Position numbers and translations under genes: made by a program. Shown here one piece after another: positions 54,171 to 63,681 of a stretch of DNA of 64,000 bases. The DNA lies in assembly GCF_000687555.1 (NCBI RefSeq), contig NZ_JHWJ01000019.1:16735-80734 (forward strand), written 5' to 3'. The notes beneath the pieces were generated by a model. The model was not told the DNA's origin and searched no databases. It was given only the letters and a program-made list of their open reading frames with translations. This DNA is from [Clostridium] aerotolerans DSM 5434. Its GTDB lineage: Bacteria > Bacillota > Clostridia > Lachnospirales > Lachnospiraceae. How positions within the stretch are numbered: position 1 is the first letter of the stretch; each line of letters starts with the position of its first letter.

Positions 54171-56564
54171 TTATTTGAATGAAACAATGGTTACTCCGGA
54201 ATCCCCTTCTCCAAAGGCGCCGAGGCGGAATTCCTTTACATATTTAAGCTTTTTTAAATGCTTATGAACTGCAGCCTTTAACGCTCCGGTTCCCCGTCCG
54301 TGAACCACTCTTACCTGAGGCAGATGAGCCAGATAAGCATCATCTAAATACTTGTCAAGCTGTGGAATGGCCTCATCTGTTGTCATGCCGATGAGATTAA
54401 TTTCCGGTGAGATGGAGAAGGACTTGGACATTCGGGTAGAACTGCTTCCACTTCCCCCTTGTCTCGTACCGTTTTTGCCTCCTGATGAAGAGACAGAGTC
54501 CTCCTGTAAAAGCTCAAGATCAGATAAATTCACAAGGGATCTTAAAATACCCATCTGAACGTATAAATCCCCTTTGGCGTTAGGAAGAGAGCTGACGGTA
54601 CCATTTAAATTCATACTAAGCACCTTGACTCCTTCTCCAAGCTTTAGCTTTTTCGGATCGATTCCCTTTGTTTGCCGGCTTTTCTCCTTTTTAAGGGTGA
54701 GAGAAGCATCCACATCCTGAAGCTTTCCACGTAACCGGCTCCGCTCTGCCTCTAATTCCTTGCTGATTCCAGAATCGCTTGACAGCTTGTTGATCTGGCG
54801 GATGGTCTGGTCAGCGGTATCCTTAGCATCCCGTAAGATTTTCTGAGCTTCTTCCTTGGCAGTACGGATCATCTTATCCCGCTGCTCGTCTAACCGCTCC
54901 TCTTTTTGGGTCAGCCTGGTCTTAAGCTGTTCCACCTCCCGCTTATAGGATTCAATCTGGATCCGTTCCTTTTCAATGGTAATACGGTTCTCCTCCAAAT
55001 GAGCCAGAAGGTCCTCAAAGGTCTCATCCTTTGCTTCCAGATGAGTCTTAGCATCCTCGATGATGTAATCCGGAAGTCCCAGCTTTTTGGAAATAGCAAA
55101 AGCGTTACTTTTTCCCGGAACACCGATTAAGAGACGGTAGGTAGGCTTTAGCGTTTCTACATCAAATTCACAGCAGGCATTTTCCACTCCCGGAGTTGTT
55201 AAGGCAAATACCTTAAGCTCGCTGTAATGGGTGGTAGCCATGGTACGGCATTTCATGTTGTGAAGGAATGACAATATGGAAATGGCAAGTGCAGCACCTT
55301 CCGTAGGATCGGTTCCTGCGCCGAGCTCATCGAATAAACAAAGAGAGCGGCTGTCTGCCTGTCCCAGGATCTGGACAATATTTGTCATATGAGAGGAAAA
55401 AGTACTCAGACTCTGTTCAATGCTCTGTTCGTCTCCGATATCAGCAAAGACCTCATCAAACACAGCCAGCTCTGATCCGTCAAAGGCTGGAATGTGAAGG
55501 CCAGATTGTCCCATAAGGGTGAATAGCCCCACAGTCTTAATGGAAACGGTCTTACCACCAGTATTAGGACCTGTTACGATTAATAAGTCAAAATCCCGGC
55601 CCAGGTGAATGGTGATAGGAACGACCTTTTGAGGGTCAAGAAGAGGATGGCGTCCATCTTTAATATGAACCAGTCCCTTCGTATTAAATACAGGCTCGCT
55701 TCCCTTGTAATGCTTAGAAAGAGCCGCCTTTGCAAAGATAAAGTCCAGCTTAGCCAGGGTGATATAATCCGTTTCAAGCTCTTCTAAATAAGGCATAAGC
55801 TGATTGCTTAAATCAGCCAGTATCATCTCGATTTCCTTCTGTTCCTGAATTTCCTGGGTGCGAAGCTCGTTATTCAGCTTTACGATTGCCATAGGTTCGA
55901 TAAAGAGGGTGGAACCAGTGGAAGACTGGTCATGGACCATACCGGAGACCTGGGACTTGTGTTCTGATTTAACAGGCAGACAGTAACGGCCGTCTCTCAT
56001 GGTAATTACAGCATCCTGAAGATAAGACCGGTTGGAATTTAAAATAGAATTTAACTGGGTATGAATTTTTTCGTTAATCGACCGCATCTGCCGTCTGACC
56101 TTGTGAAGTCCCGGACTAGCGTCGTCGCTGACTTCCTCCTCTGAGATAATGCAGCGTTTGATTTCTGTGTTTACCGGAGTTAAAGGCTCTAACAACCGGA
56201 AGAATTCCTCCAGGGAATCCTCTGGAAGCTCTGACTCCTCATGGCGCCCATAAGCCTTAGCACGGGCGGATATGGTTAACAGGGAACTGATGGCAAGTAT
56301 TTCAATGATGCCAAGGGAGCTTCCCACCTCCAGACGCTTGATGGAAGGACGAATATCTTTCACTCCGTTAAATGAAATATTCCCCTTCTGACGGACTCTT
56401 GAAACTGCATCTGTGGTTTCTGCCTGGGCCTGTACGATTTCCTGGTAATCCGTAGAGGGAACCAGGTGTTTGCACAGCTCTTTTCCTGCGTCAGAGGTTG
56501 CATATTCTGTAAGAGTTCCAATGATTTTATGGTATTCTAACGTTTTTAATGCTTTCTGATTCAT
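54171..56564 (-). CDS. mutS2: MutS2 family ATPase/endonuclease
   Basis: A 797-residue MutS paralogue, linked in Firmicutes to suppression of recombination and, more recently, to rescue of collided ribosomes. Visible are the MutS core with Walker A GPNTGGKT, DEVFADIGDEQS and LFDELGAGTDPTEGAAL, a long coiled coil (about 515-640), a KOW-like stretch and a C-terminal Smr domain with VVHGRGTGALK. No mismatch-recognition N-domain is present, as expected. ATG 56564 starts the family's conserved N-terminus; an in-frame ATG at 56648 adds 28 foreign residues. The two-component genes follow in the same run. Confidence 0.93.
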   Translation of the reverse strand: MNQKALKTLEYHKIIGTLTEYATSDAGKELCKHLVPSTDYQEIVQAQAETTDAVSRVRQKGNISFNGVKDIRPSIKRLEVGSSLGIIEILAISSLLTISARAKAYGRHEESELPEDSLEEFFRLLEPLTPVNTEIKRCIISEEEVSDDASPGLHKVRRQMRSINEKIHTQLNSILNSNRSYLQDAVITMRDGRYCLPVKSEHKSQVSGMVHDQSSTGSTLFIEPMAIVKLNNELRTQEIQEQKEIEMILADLSNQLMPYLEELETDYITLAKLDFIFAKAALSKHYKGSEPVFNTKGLVHIKDGRHPLLDPQKVVPITIHLGRDFDLLIVTGPNTGGKTVSIKTVGLFTLMGQSGLHIPAFDGSELAVFDEVFADIGDEQSIEQSLSTFSSHMTNIVQILGQADSRSLCLFDELGAGTDPTEGAALAISILSFLHNMKCRTMATTHYSELKVFALTTPGVENACCEFDVETLKPTYRLLIGVPGKSNAFAISKKLGLPDYIIEDAKTHLEAKDETFEDLLAHLEENRITIEKERIQIESYKREVEQLKTRLTQKEERLDEQRDKMIRTAKEEAQKILRDAKDTADQTIRQINKLSSDSGISKELEAERSRLRGKLQDVDASLTLKKEKSRQTKGIDPKKLKLGEGVKVLSMNLNGTVSSLPNAKGDLYVQMGILRSLVNLSDLELLQEDSVSSSGGKNGTRQGGSGSSSTRMSKSFSISPEINLIGMTTDEAIPQLDKYLDDAYLAHLPQVRVVHGRGTGALKAAVHKHLKKLKYVKEFRLGAFGEGDSGVTIVSFK

Positions 56565-56768
56565 ATATTTACCTTTTTCATAACTTTCTTTCCAAATGTT
56601 GACCTTTGTACCGTTTACAGTATAGCATACGTGAGATAAAAACTGCAATCCTCAGGATGTTTTTCATGGCCTTAAAGCCCCTGTTTTTCGGGTTTCGTAG
56701 GTTTTTCTTGCATTAAGACAGGAAGAACCTTATAATAGTAGGTAGGTCTTCTGCAAAGGAGGGTAAGT

Positions 56769-58079
56769 ATGCCGGATCATAACGGGCCAGATGATAAAAA
56801 GACGGAGCCCCGTCGGTTTATTAACGAAAAAATAGTCAAGCAGCCTATGTCAAAGGAAGATATTTTAAAAAGGTCTCTGGGTTTTTTGGCGACTGCAGCT
56901 GTTTTCGGATTTGTTGCGGCGGTTACATTTGTCATATCAAGACCAGTTGCTGAAAGGTGGTTCGTAAGAGAAGCCACCACGGAAGGTACTCCGGTAACCA
57001 TACCCAAGGATGACCCTGAGGCAGTGTCTTCAGAGGCTTTAGCAGCCTCTACGGAGGCCCAGACAGAACCCATCGAGGATATCTTAAAATCTGCCATGGA
57101 GAAGTATCCATTTTCTATGGAAGATTTAAACACCCTTTATGGAAACATGAAAACATTGGTTCAAAAGGCGGACAAAGGTATTGTTACGGTTCATTCTGTT
57201 AAAACTCAGAAAGACTGGTTTAACAATCCAGTGGAGAATTCAGGTCTCTATGCAGGCGTGATTACAGCCTTTGCCAATCAGGAGCTTCTGGTGCTCACAC
57301 CGGAAGGTGCGGTTGAGGATGCAGATGCCATTCGTGTGGCATTTACAGACGGAACCGAGGTACAGGGAACCATTAAGCAGAGAGATAAGCTTTCCGGAAT
57401 GGCAATTGTCAGCGTGTCCACGGAGGGCCTTGGAAGGGCGCTCTTAGAAGAAATCAAAGCCCTTGAGCTTGGAAATTCCTATTCTGTGAAGCAGGGAGAT
57501 TTAGTCATTGCCATTGGCGGTCCCGCAGGCATGGTTCATTCCTCGGGGTACGGATTTATTTCCTATATTACAAAGAATGTTCAGGTTACAGATGGTATGA
57601 CCCGTGTCCTTTATACGGATGTAAAGGGGAATGCAGGAACAGGAACCTTTCTTATGAATACGTCGGGCCAGATCATCGGCTGGACAACGGATGAATATAA
57701 GAATGAAGGAAATACAAATATGACTGCTGCTATGGCCATTTCCGATTACAAGAATATTTTGGAAAAGATCAGTAACGGAGAGGCATATCCATACTTTGGA
57801 ATCAAAGGCCAGGAAGTCAGTGCCGCCATGAACAGCAGCGGAATGCCGCTGGGAGTTTATGTAGTGGAGGTCAATGCGGACAGTCCAGCCTACAACGCCG
57901 GAATCCAGTGCGGTGACATCATTACCTCCATGGGAGGAGATACCATTGTCACCATGAAGGATTTTCAGATTTTATTGGAAAAATCCACCCCCGGACAGGT
58001 CATACCTGTCACGGTTTCCCGAAGCGGAAGGGAAGAATATAAAAAGATACAATTTCAGGTAACCATCGGAGCCAGGTGA
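56769..58079 (+). CDS. Catalytically dead HtrA/DegP-like PDZ membrane protein
   Basis: A 436-residue protein with a cytoplasmic N-terminus, one membrane helix (about 36-57), a Glu/Thr-rich linker, a trypsin-like domain (about 130-335) and a C-terminal PDZ domain (345-430). Aligned by eye with HtrA, all three catalytic residues are lost: LTNNHVVE is LTPEGAVE (His to Gly180), the Asp of DIAV is Gly210 in SGMAIV, and GNSGGP is GNAGTG (Ser to Ala289). The fold and PDZ remain, so it probably binds unfolded or C-terminal peptides outside the membrane as a scaffold or decoy. GGAGGG precedes the start. It stands 46 bases before yhaM. Confidence 0.82.
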   Translation: MPDHNGPDDKKTEPRRFINEKIVKQPMSKEDILKRSLGFLATAAVFGFVAAVTFVISRPVAERWFVREATTEGTPVTIPKDDPEAVSSEALAASTEAQTEPIEDILKSAMEKYPFSMEDLNTLYGNMKTLVQKADKGIVTVHSVKTQKDWFNNPVENSGLYAGVITAFANQELLVLTPEGAVEDADAIRVAFTDGTEVQGTIKQRDKLSGMAIVSVSTEGLGRALLEEIKALELGNSYSVKQGDLVIAIGGPAGMVHSSGYGFISYITKNVQVTDGMTRVLYTDVKGNAGTGTFLMNTSGQIIGWTTDEYKNEGNTNMTAAMAISDYKNILEKISNGEAYPYFGIKGQEVSAAMNSSGMPLGVYVVEVNADSPAYNAGIQCGDIITSMGGDTIVTMKDFQILLEKSTPGQVIPVTVSRSGREEYKKIQFQVTIGAR

Positions 58080-58125
58080 TCTTCCTGGCTCTCCTTGTTA
58101 CCTGAGTCAAATGTGGAGGAAATAA

Positions 58126-59070
58126 ATGAGATATATAGAATCATTCCGTGAAGGAATGCATGTTTCAGATGTGTATTTATGTAAAAACAGACAGGTTTGC
58201 CTGACAAAATCAGGAAAAGAGTACGGCAATGTAATTCTTCAGGATAAGACAGGAACCATTGATGCCAAGATATGGGATTTGAATTCTCCTGGAATCGGCA
58301 ATTTTGAATCCATGGATTACGTTTTCATTGATGCAGATGTTACCGTATTCCAGAATTCCAATCAGCTTAACATCAAGCGTGCCCGCAAAGCAGAAGAAGG
58401 GGAATATGTGCCTGGGGATTATCTGCCTGTTTCCACGAAAGACATTGGACTCATGTACGAAGAGCTCCTTGGCTTTATAAAGTCCTTAAAGAATCCTTAC
58501 TTAAAGAAGCTCTTAGAAAGCTTTTTTGTAGAGGATGCTTCATTTGCCAAGGCATTTCAATTCCATTCCGCAGCGAAAAGTGTTCATCATGGGTTTGTAG
58601 GAGGACTGTTAGAGCATACCTTAAGCGTAGTAAAGCTGTGTGACTACTATGCAGGATATTATCCTCTGATCAACCGGGATCTCCTTTTAACTGCAGCGAT
58701 GTTCCACGATGTGGGTAAAACAAAGGAATTGTCAGCATTTCCGGAAAATGATTATACCGACGACGGACAGCTATTAGGCCACATCATCATCGGAACCGAG
58801 ATGATCAGTGAGAGAATGAAAACCATTCCAGGATTTCCGGAAAAGACTGCAACGGAGCTTAAGCACTGCATTCTGGCTCACCATGGGGAACTGGAATACG
58901 GCTCACCGAAAAAACCGGCGATTATAGAAGCGCTTGCTCTTAATTTTGCAGATAATACGGATGCAAAGATGGAAACCATGATCGAAGTGTTAAAAGGAGC
59001 AGGCGATAACAGTGGCTGGCTTGGTTTTAACCGTCTCATGGACACAAATATCAGAAAGACGACAGAATAA
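58126..59070 (+). CDS. yhaM: 3'-5' exoribonuclease YhaM
   Basis: A 314-residue Mn-dependent exonuclease for RNA and single-stranded DNA, restricted to Gram-positives. An N-terminal OB fold (VCLTKSGKEYGNVILQDKTG) precedes an HD domain with HHGFVGGLLEHTL, MFHDVGKTKEL and CILAHHGELEYGSP. Length matches the Bacillus protein. AGGAAA lies before ATG. A terminator follows at 59102. Confidence 0.93.
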   Translation: MRYIESFREGMHVSDVYLCKNRQVCLTKSGKEYGNVILQDKTGTIDAKIWDLNSPGIGNFESMDYVFIDADVTVFQNSNQLNIKRARKAEEGEYVPGDYLPVSTKDIGLMYEELLGFIKSLKNPYLKKLLESFFVEDASFAKAFQFHSAAKSVHHGFVGGLLEHTLSVVKLCDYYAGYYPLINRDLLLTAAMFHDVGKTKELSAFPENDYTDDGQLLGHIIIGTEMISERMKTIPGFPEKTATELKHCILAHHGELEYGSPKKPAIIEALALNFADNTDAKMETMIEVLKGAGDNSGWLGFNRLMDTNIRKTTE

Positions 59071-59101
59071 GCGCCGTTTTTACCATATGGCGTTAGTAAG
59101 G

Positions 59102-59134
59102 CAGAGGGTTGAAATTATTTCATCCTCTGTTTTT
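59102..59134 (+). terminator. Terminator after yhaM
   Basis: CAGAGG...TGAAAT pairs with ATTTCA...CCTCTG (59102-59129), followed by five T. The rest of the gap to 59319 holds a GC hairpin (GGCAC...GTGCC near 59258-59283), possibly in the leader of the next regulator gene. Confidence 0.85.
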
Positions 59135-59319
59135 CGATTCCGGAAAAATTTTTTTAGAATTTCTTTCGGTTTCTCTGTCAATCATTTTAAGAATGGTTCT
59201 TTATCCTAATAATATTAAGATCGTGGGTCAATGAACATTTCGCCAAAAAACGCAGGTAGGGCACTGCAGCTTTTGCGGGTGCCAGAAAATATCAGAATAG
59301 GTCAAGGAGGAAAGATAGC

Positions 59320-60033
59320 ATGGAAGCAAATCACATTTTGTTAGTGGAAGATGATAAAGAAATCCGAGAAGGAGTGGAAATATACTTAAGAAGCCAGGGA
59401 TATGAAGTGTTCCAGGCGGCTGACGGGTTAGAAGGGCTTAAGATTCTTGATAAGGAAGAGATTCACCTGGCAATCGTTGATGTGATGATGCCCAGAATGG
59501 ATGGAATCACTATGACCGTAAAGCTGAGAGAAAAATACGATTTTCCTGTCATCATTTTATCCGCCAAATCAGAAGAAGTGGATAAGATCATGGGGCTTAA
59601 TATCGGTGCGGATGATTACGTATCCAAGCCATTTACCCCAATGGAGCTGTTAGCCAGGGTCAATTCCCAGTTAAGACGGTATAAAAAGTATATGGATATG
59701 CTGGAAGCAAAGGAAGAGAAGGAACGAAGCAATGTCTATGTCATCGGAGGACTGGAGCTTAACGAGGACACGGTAGAGGTGTTCGTAGATGAGAAGTCGG
59801 TAAAGTTAACTCCCATTGAATTTAAGATTCTAGCTCTTCTTATGAAAAATCCCGGAAGAGTTTTTTCGGCAGAAGAGATATACGAAAGAGTCTGGAACGA
59901 ACGTGCCATTAATACAGATACCATTATGGTGCATGTAAGAAAGATCCGGGAGAAGATTGAGATAGATCCTAAGGAACCAAAATATCTAAAGGTGGTGTGG
60001 GGAGTTGGATACAAAATTGAAAAGCAGGCATAA
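59320..60033 (+). CDS. OmpR-family response regulator (second two-component system)
   Basis: A 237-residue regulator: receiver with VEDDKE, phosphoacceptor Asp in LAIVDVMMPRMDG and Lys in VSKPFTPMEL, then a winged helix (about 140-236, with DTIMVHVRKIREKI). AAGGAGG precedes the start. The end overlaps the kinase gene by about 29 bases, so the pair is tightly coupled. The effector domain resembles VanR/VncR types; targets are unknown. Confidence 0.93.
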   Translation: MEANHILLVEDDKEIREGVEIYLRSQGYEVFQAADGLEGLKILDKEEIHLAIVDVMMPRMDGITMTVKLREKYDFPVIILSAKSEEVDKIMGLNIGADDYVSKPFTPMELLARVNSQLRRYKKYMDMLEAKEEKERSNVYVIGGLELNEDTVEVFVDEKSVKLTPIEFKILALLMKNPGRVFSAEEIYERVWNERAINTDTIMVHVRKIREKIEIDPKEPKYLKVVWGVGYKIEKQA

Positions 60034-62266
60034 GATCAGCATACTTCTGGCAATCGTTGTCATCGTATCCGCTGCCGCCGTCATGGTAGGACTCTATCCC
60101 TTTTTTAAGAATGAGTCCGCCAGATACGAGGAGCCGGTATATCAGCAGCAGACATTTTTAAAATATCTTGTATATGGAAATTATGTACTTTCCATGGAAC
60201 AGGCCCGTAATAATCAAGGTGATATTATATCCCCTTTTCAGTTTTTCTTCCCCAAAGCAGCAGAGGAGATGAAAAATCAGACAGAGGAATCCGTGGCCGC
60301 AGAGGAGACAAATCAGGTGGAATCGGTTGTTCAGGATGAAGCAATCGAGAATGAAATTACAGCGGATTTAAATGGGGGTGAAAGTGGAACCCGTTCTGAA
60401 TATTTATCCCATTTGCGCCAGAAGACAATGCGCAGCTACAATAACTGGAAAAACTGCTTTGACAGCATAAGAAACTCTCTGGATTACCAGATTCTCAATG
60501 AAAAGGGACAGGTGATATCCGACCACTCCGGTGGAAAGACCATACTGGGCAATGATACGTATGAGTTCCAGACCGTACTTCAGTACGACGGCATGGGCAG
60601 AATGGAAGTTGTCTCCATTCACGGAGACAATACAGCCAGGCTTCTCACGCTTTTGCAGGATTTTGGGGATAAGGATCCTATGATGGAGGATTATTGGGAA
60701 CAGTATTTATATGAACCGGATCTAAGGCTTCAAAATCCTAAAAATATAACTATCACCTACGGAATGACAAAAGAACAGATTACTGCTTTTAAGGAAACCG
60801 CCGCTGGCTTTTCCGACACTTACAATGATTCCGACAGCATTCTGAAAATATTTGTAGGACTCATCTGTGCTGTTACCGTTCTTGCATTCCTGTTCTCCTT
60901 CCTGGATGTGACATTGCCAGACAGCAGCCGGATTTTCAGAACTCCATTTGAAATCGTAGCAGGTGTGGGCTGTGGCGGAGTTGCTTTTGGTGCCGGCCTT
61001 ACCAATCTTGTCATTGTTACCAATCAGGGAGATTTATTTGAAACCCTTCTGCGGGCCAATTTTCTTCCCGGTGTAGCTGGGATCATGGTAAAGGTATGGA
61101 ACCTCCTTTGGTGGTCACTGCCTTTTGCAGTCGTCTACTGGGCAGTTTTGTGCCTGCGGGATGTGCTTAGTATTGGTATCAAACGTTACCTTAGAGAACG
61201 TACTTTAATCGGCTGGTTCTGTGGCTGGTTAAAGATGATATGTATTAAAGTCTACCATTATGTAGGAGACATTAATTTAAAGGAACAGTCAGATAAGACC
61301 ATATTCCGTATTGTTGGAGTTAACTTTCTTATCCTTGCGATTCTCTGCAGCCTGTGGTTTTTTGGAATTGGAGCACTATTCTTTTATTCCATTCTTTTAT
61401 TCTTTATTATGAGGAAGTATTACAGAGACCTAAGTGGGAAATACAGAGTGCTTTTAAGGGCCACCAACCAGATCGCGGAAGGAAACTTAGAGGTGTCCAT
61501 AGAGGAGGATCTAAGTGTGTTCGAACCATTTAAAAAGGAGATTCAGAAGATACAAAGTGGGTTTAAAGTTGCGGTTGATGAGGAAGTGAAAAGCCAGAAG
61601 CTTAAAACGGACTTGATCAGCAACATGTCTCACGACTTAAAGACACCTCTGACAGCCATCATCACCTATGTCAATCTCCTAAAGGATGAAAGGGTGACAC
61701 CGGAACAGCGAAAGGCTTATATTGATATTCTGGAACAGAAGTCCATGCGCTTGAAGTCCCTGATTGAAGACCTTTTTGAGATCAGCAAGGCCAACAGTAA
61801 TAATGTGACCCTGAATCTGGAAGAGGTGGATATTGTCAGCCTCCTAAAGGAAGTCAGCCTGGAATTAAGCGATAAAATTGAAGAATCCACCATTGATTTT
61901 CGCTGGAATCTGCCGGATGAAAAAATAGTTCTTCCCTTAGATGGTCAGAAAACCTACCGCATCTTTGACAACCTTTTGACCAATATCATAAAATATGCCA
62001 TGCCAAATACCAGGGCTTATATTGATATGAAAAAGGAAGACGGATTTGTGGTAATCAGCCTTAAGAATGTTTCTGCTGCAGAGCTATCCTTTAATCCCAA
62101 TGAGATTACAGAGCGATTCGCCAGAGGAGACCAGTCCAGGAATACGGAAGGCTCAGGCCTTGGAATGGCTATTGCAAAAAGCTTTGTGGAGCTTCAGAAT
62201 GGAAAGCTTTTTGTAGAAATCGAGGCAGATTTATTCCGCGTCAGCATACGTTGGCCGGTGGAATAG
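60005..62266 (+). CDS. Large multi-helix sensor histidine kinase
   Basis: A 753-residue kinase much longer than usual. Helix 1 (about 10-33) is followed by an extracellular part of about 240 residues, rich in Gln/Glu/Asn, then at least five membrane helices between about 275 and 475, a HAMP-like stretch, HisKA with NMSHDLKTPLTAI and an ATPase with DNLLTNIIKYA and GSGLGMAIA. TTG 60005 overlaps the regulator gene; TTG 60017 is equally possible and neither has good spacing. The multi-helix middle part suggests the sensing of a membrane-bound compound or partner transporter. Confidence 0.88.
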   Translation: MDTKLKSRHKISILLAIVVIVSAAAVMVGLYPFFKNESARYEEPVYQQQTFLKYLVYGNYVLSMEQARNNQGDIISPFQFFFPKAAEEMKNQTEESVAAEETNQVESVVQDEAIENEITADLNGGESGTRSEYLSHLRQKTMRSYNNWKNCFDSIRNSLDYQILNEKGQVISDHSGGKTILGNDTYEFQTVLQYDGMGRMEVVSIHGDNTARLLTLLQDFGDKDPMMEDYWEQYLYEPDLRLQNPKNITITYGMTKEQITAFKETAAGFSDTYNDSDSILKIFVGLICAVTVLAFLFSFLDVTLPDSSRIFRTPFEIVAGVGCGGVAFGAGLTNLVIVTNQGDLFETLLRANFLPGVAGIMVKVWNLLWWSLPFAVVYWAVLCLRDVLSIGIKRYLRERTLIGWFCGWLKMICIKVYHYVGDINLKEQSDKTIFRIVGVNFLILAILCSLWFFGIGALFFYSILLFFIMRKYYRDLSGKYRVLLRATNQIAEGNLEVSIEEDLSVFEPFKKEIQKIQSGFKVAVDEEVKSQKLKTDLISNMSHDLKTPLTAIITYVNLLKDERVTPEQRKAYIDILEQKSMRLKSLIEDLFEISKANSNNVTLNLEEVDIVSLLKEVSLELSDKIEESTIDFRWNLPDEKIVLPLDGQKTYRIFDNLLTNIIKYAMPNTRAYIDMKKEDGFVVISLKNVSAAELSFNPNEITERFARGDQSRNTEGSGLGMAIAKSFVELQNGKLFVEIEADLFRVSIRWPVE

Positions 62267-62383
62267 GATATAATTTTTAAAAGTATAAATAAAAAAGAAA
62301 ATATTTTCATAAATTCTTGAAAACCCTGTCAGAACTGGTATACTAAAGAAAAGAGTGTATCGTGTGAAGGGAGGATAAGAATT

Positions 62384-63523
62384 ATGATCATACAAAGCAA
62401 ACGTATTTGGATCGGGGGACAGTTTATTCCAGCACAGTTACAGGTGGAAGGTAAAAAGATTGAAGCAGTTTATGAATATGGGAAAATGGTGGTGGATGCT
62501 GATTATGGCAGAGACCGGATCGTTCCTGGATTTATTGATATTCATACCCATGGTGCCTATGGGTATGATACCAATGATGGAGAGGCGGATGGGCTTCGTG
62601 AGTGGATGAAGCGGATTCCGGAAGAGGGAGTTACGTCGATCTTGCCGACTACAGTGACTCAGGTTCCTGAGGTGCTTTTAAAGGCGGTTTCCAATGTTGC
62701 GGATGTGGCGGAAGGTGAGTATGAAGGGGCTGAGATTCTTGGAATTCATTTTGAGGGACCATATCTTGATACGAAATACAAGGGGGCTCAGCCTCCTGAG
62801 GCTATTGCCAAAGCAACTATAGCAGAATTTCAGGGATACCAGGAGGCAGCCAGGGGGCTGATTCGATATATTACTCTTGCTCCGGAGCATGATGCAGGGT
62901 TTGAACTGACCAGGTATTTATGCAGGAACGGGGTGGTGGTTAGTATGGGACATTCCTCTGCCTCCTATGATCAGGCTTTGATGGGAATTGCTAACGGAGC
63001 GATATCTATGACTCATGTTTATAATGGGATGACTCCTTATCATCATAGGAATCCCGGGCTGGTGGGAACAGCGTTTCGGGTCAGGGATATTTATGGTGAG
63101 ATTATTTGTGACGGGTGCCATTCTCATGTGGCGGCGCTTAATAACTTCTTTACAGCCAAGGGAAGAGAGTATGGCATTATGGTCAGCGATTCTCTTCGGG
63201 CAAAGCATTGTCCGCCGGGAGGGGAATATAAGCTGGGAGGCCATGATGTTGAGATTCGGGATAATGGGTTGGCATATTTAAAGGGGACGGAGACGATTGC
63301 TGGAAGTACCCTGAATATGAACCGGGGGCTTCAGATTTTGGTGGAGGAAGCTATGGTTCCGTTTGATACTGCGCTGAATTCCTGTACGTTAAATCCGGCA
63401 AGGTGTTTGAGGGTTGATGACAGGAAGGGACGTTTGGCAGCAGGGTATGATGCGGATCTGGTGGTGCTTTCGGATTCTTATGATGTGGTTCAGACTTATT
63501 GTCGAGGAAATGCTATGTTATGA
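62384..63523 (+). CDS. nagA: N-acetylglucosamine-6-phosphate deacetylase
   Basis: Removes acetate from GlcNAc-6-P, for re-use of amino sugars from peptidoglycan or chitin. The 379 residues show the amidohydrolase metal motif DIHTHGAYGYD (about 51-61), HFEGPYL, MGHSSASYDQA, THVYNGMTPYHHR, DGCHSH and the catalytic Asp in MVSDSL. GGGAGG precedes ATG. No nagB is adjacent. Third positions lean more to G (GGG, GTG, GCG) than in neighbouring genes, especially in the second half. A terminator and then an IS element follow. Confidence 0.93.
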   Translation: MIIQSKRIWIGGQFIPAQLQVEGKKIEAVYEYGKMVVDADYGRDRIVPGFIDIHTHGAYGYDTNDGEADGLREWMKRIPEEGVTSILPTTVTQVPEVLLKAVSNVADVAEGEYEGAEILGIHFEGPYLDTKYKGAQPPEAIAKATIAEFQGYQEAARGLIRYITLAPEHDAGFELTRYLCRNGVVVSMGHSSASYDQALMGIANGAISMTHVYNGMTPYHHRNPGLVGTAFRVRDIYGEIICDGCHSHVAALNNFFTAKGREYGIMVSDSLRAKHCPPGGEYKLGGHDVEIRDNGLAYLKGTETIAGSTLNMNRGLQILVEEAMVPFDTALNSCTLNPARCLRVDDRKGRLAAGYDADLVVLSDSYDVVQTYCRGNAML

Positions 63524-63531
63524 TAGGCAGG

Positions 63532-63572
63532 CTGGGCAGCAGGCGCGAGGGGGCGTCGATTGCCCAGTTTTT
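63532..63572 (+). terminator. Terminator after nagA
   Basis: CTGGGCA (63532-63538) pairs with TGCCCAG (63561-63567) and is followed by TTTTTAT. Confidence 0.75.
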
Positions 63573-63681
63573 ATGGCTCTTTGTCAATAGTTTGGGTGGG
63601 ATTGGAAGGAATAAATGATAAAAGATTAAAAGAGGATGTTTCGGGAGCTAGTCCGCAGTGCCAAGCTCGAGGGAGAATCCC

